In this document: in pieces, positions 19,725-28,181 of the stretch | Position numbering within the stretch: position 1 is the first letter of the stretch | Layout of the letters: every line of letters starts with the position of its first letter | Assembly (NCBI RefSeq): GCF_002836775.1 | Contig: NZ_PJAQ01000068.1 | Span: forward strand, 558,001 to 622,000 | Origin: Colwellia sp. 12G3 | Lineage (GTDB): Bacteria > Pseudomonadota > Gammaproteobacteria > Enterobacterales > Alteromonadaceae | Direction: 5' to 3' | DNA: 64,000 nucleotides | Program-made: the position numbers and the translations under genes | Notes under the pieces: generated by a model | What the model was told of the DNA's origin: nothing | The model's input: the letters and a program-made list of their open reading frames with translations, nothing else | Databases searched by the model: none

Positions 19725-20981
19725 ATGAAACCATCGATCAATATTCCCACAACATCACTTCAAGATTATCTGTCCACATGTAGTGAACTTTGTGTAGGGA
19801 ATCACCCGTTAAAACACATAGAAAAACTGGTTTCAAGAACACCCTTTTATGCCTATGACCGCCAACTCATAATCAATAGGGTGTTGCAGCTAACGAATAC
19901 TCTGCCAAAAGAAATATCATTACATTACGCAATTAAAGCCAACCCTTACCCTAGTTTGGTGCAATTGATGGCAGCACAGGTATCTGGCTTTGATGTTGCT
20001 TCAAAAAAAGAAATGTTATTAGCCATTCAAACTGGAATGCCAGCTGAAAAAATTAGTTTTGCTGGTCCGGGGAAAACGGCTGAGGATATTGAAGCTGCTA
20101 TCATTGCCGGTGTAACACTTCATGTTGAATCTTCAGGTGAAATAGCGAAGGTAAAACTTGCTGCCAATCAATTAAAGTTAAAAGCCAATATTGCTATAAG
20201 AGTAAATCCAAAATTCGAGCTTAAATCTTCTGGTATGAAGATGTCTGGTGGCGCAAAACCCTTTGGTATTGATGAAGAACAAATTCCACAAATACTGATA
20301 GATTTGCCGTTAGAGCAAATTAACTTGCGCGGTTTTCATATATTTGCGGGCTCACAAAACCTTAATGCCGACGCAATAATTTCTGCGCAGCAGCAAACCT
20401 TTGCTTTAGCAGAGCACTTGGTTGAGTTAACCAAACAGATAACCACAGTAAAGATAGACTACCTTAATATCGGTGGTGGTTTTGGTGTGCCCTACTTTGC
20501 TAATGAACAAGCCTTAGATGTCGGCGCAATAGCAGACAATTTACAGGCACTGATAAATCAATATAAAACGCTCGTTACTGGTTTAGATCTAATCCTAGAA
20601 CTAGGTCGCTATTTAGTTGCAGAAGCGGGTATTTATGTCTGTAAAGTGGTTGATAAAAAGGTTTCTCGCGGCACTAACTATTTAGTGTGTGATGGTGGAT
20701 TACATCATCATCTAGCGAATTCGGGTAATTTTGGTCAAGTCATCAGAAAAAATTATCCGGTGGTAATTGGCAATAAGCTTAATCATAACGAACGAGAACT
20801 GGAGCAAGTAAACATAGTAGGTCCGTTGTGCACACCGCTGGATATTTTAGCTGACAAAATAATGCTCCCCAAAGCAAGTCTCGGTGATTATATTGTAGTA
20901 TTTCAATCTGGTGCTTATGGCGCCTCAGCCAGCCCCAAAGATTTCCTTAGCCAACCTCAAGTAAGTGAGGTATTACTTTAA
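19725..20981 (+). CDS. PLP-dependent decarboxylase, exosortase A-associated type (LysA/ODC fold)
   Basis: A fold-type III pyridoxal-phosphate decarboxylase related to diaminopimelate and ornithine decarboxylases. The PLP lysine lies in LHYAIKANP (K71 from this start). TPFYAYDR, SGFDVASKKEM, FAGPGKT, the glycine-rich phosphate loop NIGGGFGVPY, ELGRYLVAEAG and the C-terminal GPLCTPLDILA (catalytic Cys) are all visible. It resembles the exosortase A-associated decarboxylase (recalled as TIGR03099), which is normally the partner of the ligase upstream. The frame opens with TTG at 19704, directly after the ligase stop; the ATG at 19725 is preferred. The amino-acid substrate is unknown. Confidence 0.87.
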   Translation: MKPSINIPTTSLQDYLSTCSELCVGNHPLKHIEKLVSRTPFYAYDRQLIINRVLQLTNTLPKEISLHYAIKANPYPSLVQLMAAQVSGFDVASKKEMLLAIQTGMPAEKISFAGPGKTAEDIEAAIIAGVTLHVESSGEIAKVKLAANQLKLKANIAIRVNPKFELKSSGMKMSGGAKPFGIDEEQIPQILIDLPLEQINLRGFHIFAGSQNLNADAIISAQQQTFALAEHLVELTKQITTVKIDYLNIGGGFGVPYFANEQALDVGAIADNLQALINQYKTLVTGLDLILELGRYLVAEAGIYVCKVVDKKVSRGTNYLVCDGGLHHHLANSGNFGQVIRKNYPVVIGNKLNHNERELEQVNIVGPLCTPLDILADKIMLPKASLGDYIVVFQSGAYGASASPKDFLSQPQVSEVLL

Positions 20982-21014
20982 GTATTAATTAGGTATTAAT
21001 TAGGTATTAATTTA
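20982..21014 (+). repeat. Three tandem 11-bp repeats after the decarboxylase gene
   Basis: Two copies of GTATTAATTAG and one of GTATTAATTTA lie directly after the stop codon, in the 124-base gap before the acyltransferase gene. They are AT-rich and may be part of a promoter region or simple slippage. Confidence 0.8.
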
Positions 21015-21105
21015 AAGATTATCTGAGCATTAATTACAGATAAATTACCTTAACGGCTATACTGATTAATACCCTGATTGTTTAGAATTTCATCATGGAA
21101 TAAAA

Positions 21106-21930
21106 ATGAGCTGGAATAAAGGATTATTAGAAACGCCTATTATTGGTAATATCACTAAAAAAATTGTCTCCGCAAAGGCGAGTAGAGAAGCTCATAGTAT
21201 TTCTGATCATTTCACTCAATTTCTTCAGCCTCATGTTGCCGTTGACCAAGCATTAAAAGAAGAAGCATTTAAAATTCGTCATAATGTTTACTGTGAAGAG
21301 CTAGCTTTTGAAGAGGTTAGAGAGAATGGTCAAGAAACAGATGAGTTCGACAAGCAATCAATTTTTTCGTTAATAAAGCATAAACCGTCAGAAACATTCA
21401 CTAGTTGTGTACGACTAGTCACTTCAAGTGGCCCAGATGAATTACTTCCTATTGAAAAATATTGCATAGATTCAATCACTAACCAAGATCTTAGTCCTAA
21501 ACGATTTAATCGTGCTGAAATAGCAGAAATATCACGTTTAGCCGTTAAGTCTGATTTTCGCCGCCGTAAAGCCGATAACTACAAAGGTTCAAGTACAGGT
21601 GTTATCAGTGAGATTAGCTATTCAGAAACCGAATTACGTTGCTTTCCATTTATCGCTATAGGGCTATATATGGCGGCCGCAACTATGAGTATGAACACAG
21701 GTATTCGTCATGTTTATGTAATGATGGAACCAAGACTTGCCCGCAGCATGAAATTTATTGGGATTACTTTTCAGCAACTCGGTGAGCCCGTTGATTATCA
21801 CGGTTTACGCGCTCCTTATTACATTAACCCCGAAATGTTTATGAAGAACCTTTCACCTGGCTTTAAAAGCCTTTATAAAACCATTGAAAAAGACATTTGT
21901 ACGCAGCTTAATCAACTCGGTTTAACCTAA
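21106..21930 (+). CDS. PEP-CTERM/exosortase-associated acyltransferase (LuxI/FeeM-like)
   Basis: A 274-residue protein resembling the exosortase-associated acyltransferase family (recalled as TIGR03694), distant relatives of LuxI autoinducer synthases and FeeM-type N-acyl amino acid synthases. Visible family features are AFKIRHNVYCEELAFE (the R-x-x-V-Y/F-x-E-E entry motif), CVRLVTS, AEISRLAVKSDFRR with the conserved E-I-S-R-L, and a C-terminal VMMEPRLARSMKFIGI. Such enzymes move an acyl chain from a carrier protein or CoA to an amine. With the ligase and decarboxylase next door, an acylated amine or amino acid product is plausible. No carrier protein gene is seen nearby. Confidence 0.83.
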   Translation: MSWNKGLLETPIIGNITKKIVSAKASREAHSISDHFTQFLQPHVAVDQALKEEAFKIRHNVYCEELAFEEVRENGQETDEFDKQSIFSLIKHKPSETFTSCVRLVTSSGPDELLPIEKYCIDSITNQDLSPKRFNRAEIAEISRLAVKSDFRRRKADNYKGSSTGVISEISYSETELRCFPFIAIGLYMAAATMSMNTGIRHVYVMMEPRLARSMKFIGITFQQLGEPVDYHGLRAPYYINPEMFMKNLSPGFKSLYKTIEKDICTQLNQLGLT

Positions 21931-21967
21931 ATAAAATTAATAAAACTTAACAGCGGATAGCCGCTAA

Positions 21968-23650
21968 GTGCCTCTTATGTTAAATAAACTTGCCTCCCTT
22001 ATTGAAAACGTTCTAACAACTAATTCGAGTCTATCGTTTGACCCTTTGCAACTTTCCCGCTTTATGCTTGGCACCGAGGGACTAGAACAGAGTGAAAATA
22101 AGCAAAGAGCGCTGTTGGGCGTTATAACGCTAACCCAATCACATGAGATTAAGGCCCTACTTGATTTGGCCAACCGATGTGCCACAGATGACACCCTCGC
22201 CTTTTCCCTTTATCCAATTAGTACTGGAAATAATTGGGGGTATGGAACGAGTCAGCCCGCAGGCTTAAGCAAAAAAATTATTCTAGTAGATTTAGGTAAG
22301 TTAACCAATATCAAGCACTTCGACAGTGAGTTAGGTTTAGTAACAATTGAGCCAGGAGTCACTCAGCAACAACTGAGTGATTATTTACAGCTGAATAATC
22401 ATGGCTATATGGTACCAGTAACGGGAGCGGGTCCCGATTGCTCCATATTAGCCAATGCCTTAGAGCGTGGTTACGGTATAACTCCTTATACCGACCATTT
22501 TAGTGCTGTAACAAGTATTCAGGGATATTGGGCCAATGGGCGAGCTTATCAGTCAGCGGTCAATGAATTGGATGGCAGTGATGATAAGTTTGTAGATAAA
22601 ACATTTAAATGGGGTCTTGGCCCATATTTAGAAGGGCTATTTACTCAGTCTAATCTTGGCATTGTTAGTCAAATGACTATTCGTCTAGCCAAAAAAAAAG
22701 CTGACTTCAGCTCTTTTTTCATTCAGATGCAAGATGATGCCTTACTTGAAAAATCGGTGCCATTAATCAGACAAGTATTACAAGACTATGAAGGCATTGT
22801 TGGCTCAATTAATTTAATGGACCAACGCCGTTTATTATCAATGTTTGCTAAGAATCCAAAAGGTAATGGTGTTCATCAAGTCATGAACAATCAAGAGATT
22901 ACAAAGTTAGTTAAAGACTTACAAACACCTAATTGGACTATTGTGGGCAGTATCTATGGCAGCGTAGGTGTTGTCAGTGCAGTAAAAAAAGAGATTGATG
23001 CTATTTTTAGTCAACTGCCATGTAAGCGAGTGTATTCGAATAGTCTTGCTATTGTTTTGACAAATAAAGTTATTAATAACCTACCCGATTGGTTAATCGG
23101 TAAAATACCAACACTGACCAAAGTAGCGGAAAAACTTGATTCGTTTAATAAGGGTAAGGAGATTATGTTAGGCAAACCAAATAAGGTTGCATTAAAACTC
23201 GCTTATTGGCGCCATAAGGGTGCGGAAGGCTTCGATAAAGATAAATTATCACCGGGCAAAGATGGTTGTGGGTTACTCTGGTACGCTCCTTTAATAACAA
23301 TGAAGGCAAATAAAATGCGCGAGTTTGTCGACTTTATTAGAGAAACCTGTCCGAGATTTAATATTGAGCCTTTTATCACTTTCACTAATCTAAAGCACGA
23401 CTGTGTTGATAGTACAATTCCGATCGTTTTCGATTTAAGTAATCCTCAGGCCGTTGCGGATGCTCATAATTGCTTAAAAGTACTGGTCGAAGAAGGACTA
23501 AAAAAAGGCTTTGTACCTTATCGCCTAAGTATCGATCAACAACAGTGGTTACTTAATAAAGACAGTGATTTTTGGCAAACGGTCAATCAACTTAAAGGCA
23601 GCTTAGATCCCCATAATATTCTAAGCCAAGGACGATATAATCCTAACTAA
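21968..23650 (+). CDS. FAD-linked oxidase of the vanillyl-alcohol oxidase / p-cresol methylhydroxylase family
   Basis: A 560-residue flavoprotein. The FAD-binding PCMH domain spans roughly residues 50-240: PISTGNNWGYG, VTIEPGVTQQQLSDYL, then ALERGYGITPYTDHF and GLGPYLEGLFTQSNLGIVSQMTI. By eye this is the p-cresol methylhydroxylase / vanillyl-alcohol oxidase subgroup. The C-terminal substrate domain ends LDPHNILSQGRYNPN. Family enzymes oxidise or dehydrogenate para-substituted phenols, so an aromatic or enamide-forming oxidation of the pathway product is possible. The start may be GTG 21968 or ATG 21977. It lies 37 bases after the acyltransferase, the likely last gene of the operon. Confidence 0.86.
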   Translation: MPLMLNKLASLIENVLTTNSSLSFDPLQLSRFMLGTEGLEQSENKQRALLGVITLTQSHEIKALLDLANRCATDDTLAFSLYPISTGNNWGYGTSQPAGLSKKIILVDLGKLTNIKHFDSELGLVTIEPGVTQQQLSDYLQLNNHGYMVPVTGAGPDCSILANALERGYGITPYTDHFSAVTSIQGYWANGRAYQSAVNELDGSDDKFVDKTFKWGLGPYLEGLFTQSNLGIVSQMTIRLAKKKADFSSFFIQMQDDALLEKSVPLIRQVLQDYEGIVGSINLMDQRRLLSMFAKNPKGNGVHQVMNNQEITKLVKDLQTPNWTIVGSIYGSVGVVSAVKKEIDAIFSQLPCKRVYSNSLAIVLTNKVINNLPDWLIGKIPTLTKVAEKLDSFNKGKEIMLGKPNKVALKLAYWRHKGAEGFDKDKLSPGKDGCGLLWYAPLITMKANKMREFVDFIRETCPRFNIEPFITFTNLKHDCVDSTIPIVFDLSNPQAVADAHNCLKVLVEEGLKKGFVPYRLSIDQQQWLLNKDSDFWQTVNQLKGSLDPHNILSQGRYNPN

Positions 23651-23713
23651 TACCAATGACACTAATTAATAGCCCGTCTTCAAATGGTCTAGCTTTAACT
23701 CGCTATTTTGATG

Positions 23714-23770
<57 letters not shown>

Positions 23771-23789
23771 GTAGCTATATTCTATTAAA

Positions 23790-23819
23790 AAGCCCGATAA
23801 ACGTTTGCTTATCGGGCTT
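23790..23819 (-). terminator. Intrinsic terminator of the HDOD gene
   Basis: An 11-bp GC-containing stem has arms 23790-23800 and 23809-23819 and an 8-base loop. Read on the minus strand it is followed by TTTTAATAGA, giving a U-tract downstream of the HDOD gene that ends at 23860. The plus-strand tail is not U-rich. Confidence 0.85.
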
Positions 23820-23859
23820 GATATAATTAAGTACCATTGAATGCTATGAAAACATTGTG

Positions 23860-24711
23860 CTAATAAAGCATTGAAGCTTTAGGGTTTAAAATTGACAGTA
23901 AACCTAAACGTTCTAAATCACAATAATCCACAGCATTATCTAGCATAGACTTATCAAGACAAAGCAACGCTAAATCTTCTTTAGTTAATAAATCACTGTA
24001 ATCCAGATCTTGGCCTTTAAACACCAGATTCCTGCTCATTATGCGTTTAGCAACATATAACAATTGCGTTTCAGCGTTGTACTGACTTAAGTCTTCGACA
24101 TCTTGATCTCGGATAGGAGCAAAAATGCTGTAAGGCAAATGCCATTGTTTTAATAATTCGGCAGAACATTGACCAAAAGTAAAACCTAAAACGTCTTGCT
24201 GCTTCACCCAAGGTAATAGATTGAGATCATGACTATCACAAGCTCGCTGCTTTTCAACTGTAATTTGGTGAACAACGAGTTCACCTAGGTTATGTAACAA
24301 GCCTAAAATAAATAGACGTTCTGCATGTACCATACCTAAACTAGTGCCTAGAAACTTCATCAACAACGCACAATCAACACTTTTCATCCAAAACTCATCA
24401 AGGTAATCTTGATTAGCGTCGATATTTTTAAATGCTTCCGTCGTGAAGTAGGCAATAACAAGATTATACACTTCTGTGATACCTAACACTAAAACAGCCT
24501 TAGAAATGGTATCTATTTTCCCTGGATAATTAAAAAATGGACTGTTCGCCAACTTTAATACCGTACCTGCAAGGGCGGGATCAATTAGGATGACCTCTGA
24601 AATATCATCAATGGTAGATGCTTCATCATCAATTAATTGCCGAATTCTAATAAAAGAATCTGATAAAACGAATATTTCACTGGCCTGTTCTACATAATCA
24701 TCTGCGGTCAT
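23860..24711 (-). CDS. HDOD domain protein, paralog 1
   Basis: A 283-residue stand-alone HDOD protein. HDOD domains are catalytically reduced HD-type folds found in signalling proteins. Visible segments are DDISEVILIDPALAGTVLKLANSPFF (residues ~36-61), SKAVLVLGITEVYNLV and FILGLLHNLGELVVHQI, the last being the HDOD core. No receiver, EAL or HTH domain is attached. It is clearly paralogous to the protein at 32754-33596: same length, same IDP, LAN and LGxxx(I/V)YN positions. The partner signal is unknown. The ATG at 24711 follows AAGGTAAC on the minus strand. Confidence 0.87.
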   Translation of the reverse strand: MTADDYVEQASEIFVLSDSFIRIRQLIDDEASTIDDISEVILIDPALAGTVLKLANSPFFNYPGKIDTISKAVLVLGITEVYNLVIAYFTTEAFKNIDANQDYLDEFWMKSVDCALLMKFLGTSLGMVHAERLFILGLLHNLGELVVHQITVEKQRACDSHDLNLLPWVKQQDVLGFTFGQCSAELLKQWHLPYSIFAPIRDQDVEDLSQYNAETQLLYVAKRIMSRNLVFKGQDLDYSDLLTKEDLALLCLDKSMLDNAVDYCDLERLGLLSILNPKASMLY

Positions 24712-24845
24712 CTTGTTACCTTAAATACAGCAGTCTATAAATTCGACAAATTAAGTTGCTTAACGATATATCCATACTCAACTAATTATAGCTAAATATC
24801 ACAAAATATAGCGAAAGTTAATACGTTATTCTCAAGTTCAAGCTA

Positions 24846-25697
24846 CTAATAGTCAATACTTATTTGATAAGAGCTAAACTTTCGCATATTTATAACGCCT
24901 TTATCAAAAATCAAGTATTGACCTTTAATGCCCAACAGAACACCTGTTACCGTTTCAATTTTATCAAAATTAAAAGAACTAATTTTAGTCAGGTACTCAT
25001 TTACGGGATAATGAATTTCTTGTACTTCAGCATCTAACTCTGTAATCGCATCACTACCAAATTTAAGACGAAGTTGTGATAACCGTATACTAATTTCAGG
25101 AATCAACTCTTCTGCTTTAGCTTTTAAATCAATATTTTCAGGTTCACCTTTTAACATAGCTCGCCAATTGGTTTTATCACTAATAAATTCAGCCAGTGCA
25201 GTTTCTACTAAACCAGATTGCAAACGTGTACTTACTTTAAATATTGGTAAGGCTTGGCAAGCACCTTGGTCAATCCAGCGAGTAGGTAATTGAGTGTGAC
25301 GGGTAATGCCAACTTTTAAACCGGAACTATTTGCCAAATAAACATAATGATCAACCATACAGTTACTTTCACCCCATTCAGGCTGTCGACAGGTTCCTAA
25401 ATGAAAGTGACAAGTTTCTGGTTTCATAATACACAAATCACACTGAGCAAGCTTACTCATGCATGGGTAACAATAACCTTGTGAGTAACTTTTCTTTGTA
25501 CGTTTTCCACAATGCTTACAGGCTATCGTACCAGAGAAATGTAGGGTGATTACTTTTCCTATTAAAGGGTTTAATTCAATACTCTGTTTGGTACCGTCAC
25601 CATTAAGGCTAACCAAGGGTAGTTGATACTGAACTAAATTATTACTATCAAGGTGTGCGGTAAGTTTTTCTACTGCACCGATGTCACTAATTGGCAT
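24846..25697 (-). CDS. DUF2797 domain protein with zinc-ribbon cysteines
   Basis: A 283-residue cytoplasmic protein of the DUF2797 family. The central part holds a metal-binding cysteine cluster: CKHCGK, then GYCYPCMSKLAQCDLC, then CHFHLGTC, with CRQPEWGESNCM just after. The following DHYVYLANSSGLKVGITR resembles a GIY-YIG-like strand pair, as noted for this family. Function is not established. It lies in a minus-strand run upstream of the HDOD gene and downstream of arfB, with 118-134 base gaps, so it is not obviously in an operon with either. Confidence 0.85.
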   Translation of the reverse strand: MPISDIGAVEKLTAHLDSNNLVQYQLPLVSLNGDGTKQSIELNPLIGKVITLHFSGTIACKHCGKRTKKSYSQGYCYPCMSKLAQCDLCIMKPETCHFHLGTCRQPEWGESNCMVDHYVYLANSSGLKVGITRHTQLPTRWIDQGACQALPIFKVSTRLQSGLVETALAEFISDKTNWRAMLKGEPENIDLKAKAEELIPEISIRLSQLRLKFGSDAITELDAEVQEIHYPVNEYLTKISSFNFDKIETVTGVLLGIKGQYLIFDKGVINMRKFSSYQISIDY

Positions 25698-25815
25698 GGT
25701 TGCTCTCTACTTTTTATGTTGTCTTAAGTCTTTATGTTTCGTTCGGATATTTCAGCTACTACAGAGTAAACCTCAAAAATGTCTGTTAACGTGAGATTAA
25801 ACGTTGCAACATTTA

Positions 25816-26229
25816 CTATAGCGGCACTTTTTTTCGTGTTTGCTTAACGTCTTTTCGGTTGGACTTACCCGTTAAACGCCTTTGAACTGAGCCTTTAGTA
25901 GGCCTAGTTGCTCGTCTCGATTTTTGAACAATCATTGCAGATATAATCAGCTCTCTAAGTCGCTTTAATGCATCGTCCTTGTTCATTGATTGAGTTCTAA
26001 ATGATTGAGCTTTAATAATAATAATGCCATCACTTGATATTCGACTATCAGATAACTTTAATAATCGTTCTTTGTATATAGCAGGTAGTGTTGAACGCTT
26101 GATATCAAAACGTAAGTGAATAGCTGTTTCTACTTTATTTACTCGTTGTCCTCCGTTTCCAGTGGCCCTTATTCCAGTAAGTTCTACTTCCCAATCAGCT
26201 AAACTGACATTGTTTGATATCTCAAGCAC
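25816..26229 (-). CDS. arfB: Alternative ribosome-rescue factor / peptidyl-tRNA hydrolase ArfB
   Basis: A 137-residue single-domain class I release-factor homologue (YaeJ). The catalytic G26-G27-Q28 lies in TGNGGQRVNKVETAIHLRFD and hydrolyses peptidyl-tRNA on stalled ribosomes. The basic C-terminal tail (RRATRPTKGSVQRRLTGKSN, then KQTRKKVPL) is the part that enters the empty mRNA channel. Length and tail match E. coli ArfB. It is divergent from the GIY-YIG gene, the two starts being 47 bases apart. Confidence 0.93.
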   Translation of the reverse strand: MLEISNNVSLADWEVELTGIRATGNGGQRVNKVETAIHLRFDIKRSTLPAIYKERLLKLSDSRISSDGIIIIKAQSFRTQSMNKDDALKRLRELIISAMIVQKSRRATRPTKGSVQRRLTGKSNRKDVKQTRKKVPL

Positions 26230-26276
26230 TTTTATTTACCATTAGTTTATCTTTAGTCTATTTAAAATCACGCAAT

Positions 26277-26555
26277 ATGACAAAACGCAGCAAAACAGGC
26301 GCTTGGTGGGTTTATTTACTACGTTGTAACGACAATAGCTTATACGCTGGTGTCACCACAGATATTCATCGTCGTATTGATGAACATAATAACAGTAAAC
26401 TTGGCGCAAAATATACACGAGCAAGGCGTCCAGTAAGTTTGGCTTACCTCGAAGAGGCAAGCAACAAAAGCACGGCTTGCCAAAGAGAGTATCAAATTAG
26501 GCATCTAGCTAAACTCAAGAAAGAACTGTTAGTCAGCAAATATAGCCAAATGTAA
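26277..26555 (+). CDS. GIY-YIG nuclease-fold protein (UPF0213, YhbQ-like)
   Basis: A 92-residue protein consisting of one GIY-YIG domain: WWVYLLRCNDNSLYAGVTTD holds the paired strands and IHRRIDEHN carries the catalytic arginine region; ARRPVSLAYLE and ACQREYQIRHL complete the domain. E. coli YhbQ has been linked to DNA damage response, but a physiological role is not settled. The open frame extends to 26214, but MTKRSKTG at 26277 fits the family length better and avoids overlap with arfB. Confidence 0.9.
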   Translation: MTKRSKTGAWWVYLLRCNDNSLYAGVTTDIHRRIDEHNNSKLGAKYTRARRPVSLAYLEEASNKSTACQREYQIRHLAKLKKELLVSKYSQM

Positions 26556-26656
26556 CAGGTCTGCTCAGTTAGATATATGCACTTTATTTCGATTTAGCGC
26601 TCAAGTGCTGTTAGACTGCTGCGATCGAATATGTTTTACTCAAAAATAAAGTTGTA

Positions 26657-27382
26657 ATGATGCCTATAAAAGAAATGTTTATTGAGAACTATTGCGCTAT
26701 TAGCGCTGATAAAATCAGCTTTACCCGCCAGCAAGGTAGTGACTTTGCCAAAAAAGTGGCTGATGACTTTAACCCGTTGCACAATATTGAGACTAAACGC
26801 TTCTGCGTACCTGGTGACTTGCTTTTTTCAATCATTATCGCTAAATCAGGGCTACATAAAAAAATGACCTTCGATTTTTCTGGCATGGTTAGTGACAATG
26901 TAAGCCTCACTTTTCCTCAGAAAATTGATAACAGCTTCGATATTAAAGATGATAAGGATAAAACCTGCCTAAGCGTTAGTGTTAGCGGTGAAGCGACACA
27001 TAACCCTATACTCATCAATGCACTAACCAAGGCCTATGTAGATTTTTCTGGTCATACGTTCCCAGATATATTGGTCAAGTTAATGTCTGAAAATAGTGTC
27101 ATGATCAATCCTGCACGCCCCATGGTTATGTATCAATCAATGTCTATTGATTTGCATACCTTAGATGCTGAATCAGTGACATTAAAACTCGCTAAAACTA
27201 GTTTAGCTATTGATGGAAAACGTGGTGATGCTTGGCTTGAGTTTGATTTATTATCAAATGATGAGGTCATTGGCCATGGTAAAAAACATATGCTATTGAG
27301 TGGCCTGCGTTCATATGAGCAAGAGTCCATCGATGCTATGGTTAGCCAATACCGTGAAAGTAAGGCAAATTTCCAATCTTAA
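26657..27382 (+). CDS. DUF3581 family protein
   Basis: A 241-residue cytoplasmic protein matching what I recall of DUF3581: FAKKVADDFNPLHNIETKRFCVPGDLLFS near residues 28-56 is the family core and resembles the hot-dog-fold dehydratase segment D-x-N-P-x-H-x-D. A second half-domain follows around residues 100-230. No biochemical function is established; acyl-CoA or acyl-ACP binding would be a guess from the hot-dog likeness. The start may be ATG 26657 or the Met at residue 7. It is convergent with the lysine-rich gene. Confidence 0.75.
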   Translation: MMPIKEMFIENYCAISADKISFTRQQGSDFAKKVADDFNPLHNIETKRFCVPGDLLFSIIIAKSGLHKKMTFDFSGMVSDNVSLTFPQKIDNSFDIKDDKDKTCLSVSVSGEATHNPILINALTKAYVDFSGHTFPDILVKLMSENSVMINPARPMVMYQSMSIDLHTLDAESVTLKLAKTSLAIDGKRGDAWLEFDLLSNDEVIGHGKKHMLLSGLRSYEQESIDAMVSQYRESKANFQS

Positions 27383-27439
27383 CTTCATTATTCAGTTGAG
27401 TTAACTGTGCATAAGTTAGCTTAACTAAATCAGTTGAAC

Positions 27440-27994
27440 TTAATCACGATAGCTTTGTTCAAATGCGCTTTGTTGTTGTAATTTATTCTCACTGCAATAA
27501 GCAAATATAGACATCGTTTTAGGATACTGGCATTTAATAGGTTGATGATAAAAATCTAACCAAGACATTTTCTTATCTCCTTGATATTTCGATTTAATTA
27601 CTATGGCACTATGTTGATTAAACCTTGTCTCCTGATGTTGTGAGTAGGATGATATCTTATTCAATTTGGTGTAATAAGTGTTTTTTTTCACTGCCTTGTC
27701 TTTCTTATGTTTTGTTCTTTTCTTAGCTTTCTTTTTTTTTCCTCCGTATTGAGCTTTAAACTTTGCTTGAGAACTATTCTCACACTGCCACCACTTATCT
27801 CTCGCTTTATCCTCTTTACCCCTTAAATTTTCGCCTCGCTTTAAAGAGTAACCTGTACGTTGTGTCGTTTGAATATTGTGTAGTTTCTCCAGAAAAGGCT
27901 TACATCGTTTTTTAGCGAACGATGTGTGACTATACGCAAAAGAAAATAGTATGACAGCGAAACAAAAAACAACGATATAAGTACATTTTTTCAT
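27440..27994 (-). CDS. Hypothetical exported lysine-rich protein
   Basis: I do not recognise this gene. From the ATG at 27994 it encodes about 184 residues: a signal peptide or N-terminal anchor (MKKCTYIVVFCFAVILFSFAY, ending near SFAKK), a segment with KRCKPFLEKLHNIQ and KWWQCEN, a very basic tract GGKKKKAKKRTKHKKDKAVKKN, and a C-terminal part with SWLDFYHQPIKCQYP. Four cysteines lie outside the membrane segment. The basic tract suggests binding to nucleic acid, LPS or another polyanion. It is divergent from the secreted DNA ligase gene, 187 bases away. The frame opens 39 bases earlier, at 28033. Confidence 0.65.
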   Translation of the reverse strand: MKKCTYIVVFCFAVILFSFAYSHTSFAKKRCKPFLEKLHNIQTTQRTGYSLKRGENLRGKEDKARDKWWQCENSSQAKFKAQYGGKKKKAKKRTKHKKDKAVKKNTYYTKLNKISSYSQHQETRFNQHSAIVIKSKYQGDKKMSWLDFYHQPIKCQYPKTMSIFAYCSENKLQQQSAFEQSYRD

Positions 27995-28181
27995 CCTAGC
28001 AATCCTTGCTGAATTGAATGACCCTTGTTGCACAAAGCTCAGTCACTTACCTTGATAACTCAAGTATCCATTTTTAAAATATAGACTAAACTTTACTTTT
28101 TACCAGCATCACATTATAGCAACCGGACTCATTTATTGATCACTCAGTGGGATTATAAGGTTTGGTAGTACATGGAGGTTA

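Noticed and set aside
17173..23650. Full exosortase/PEP-CTERM sorting locus
   Set aside because: No exosortase, PEP-CTERM tail or associated glycan genes were found in the window; only the accessory enzyme families are present.
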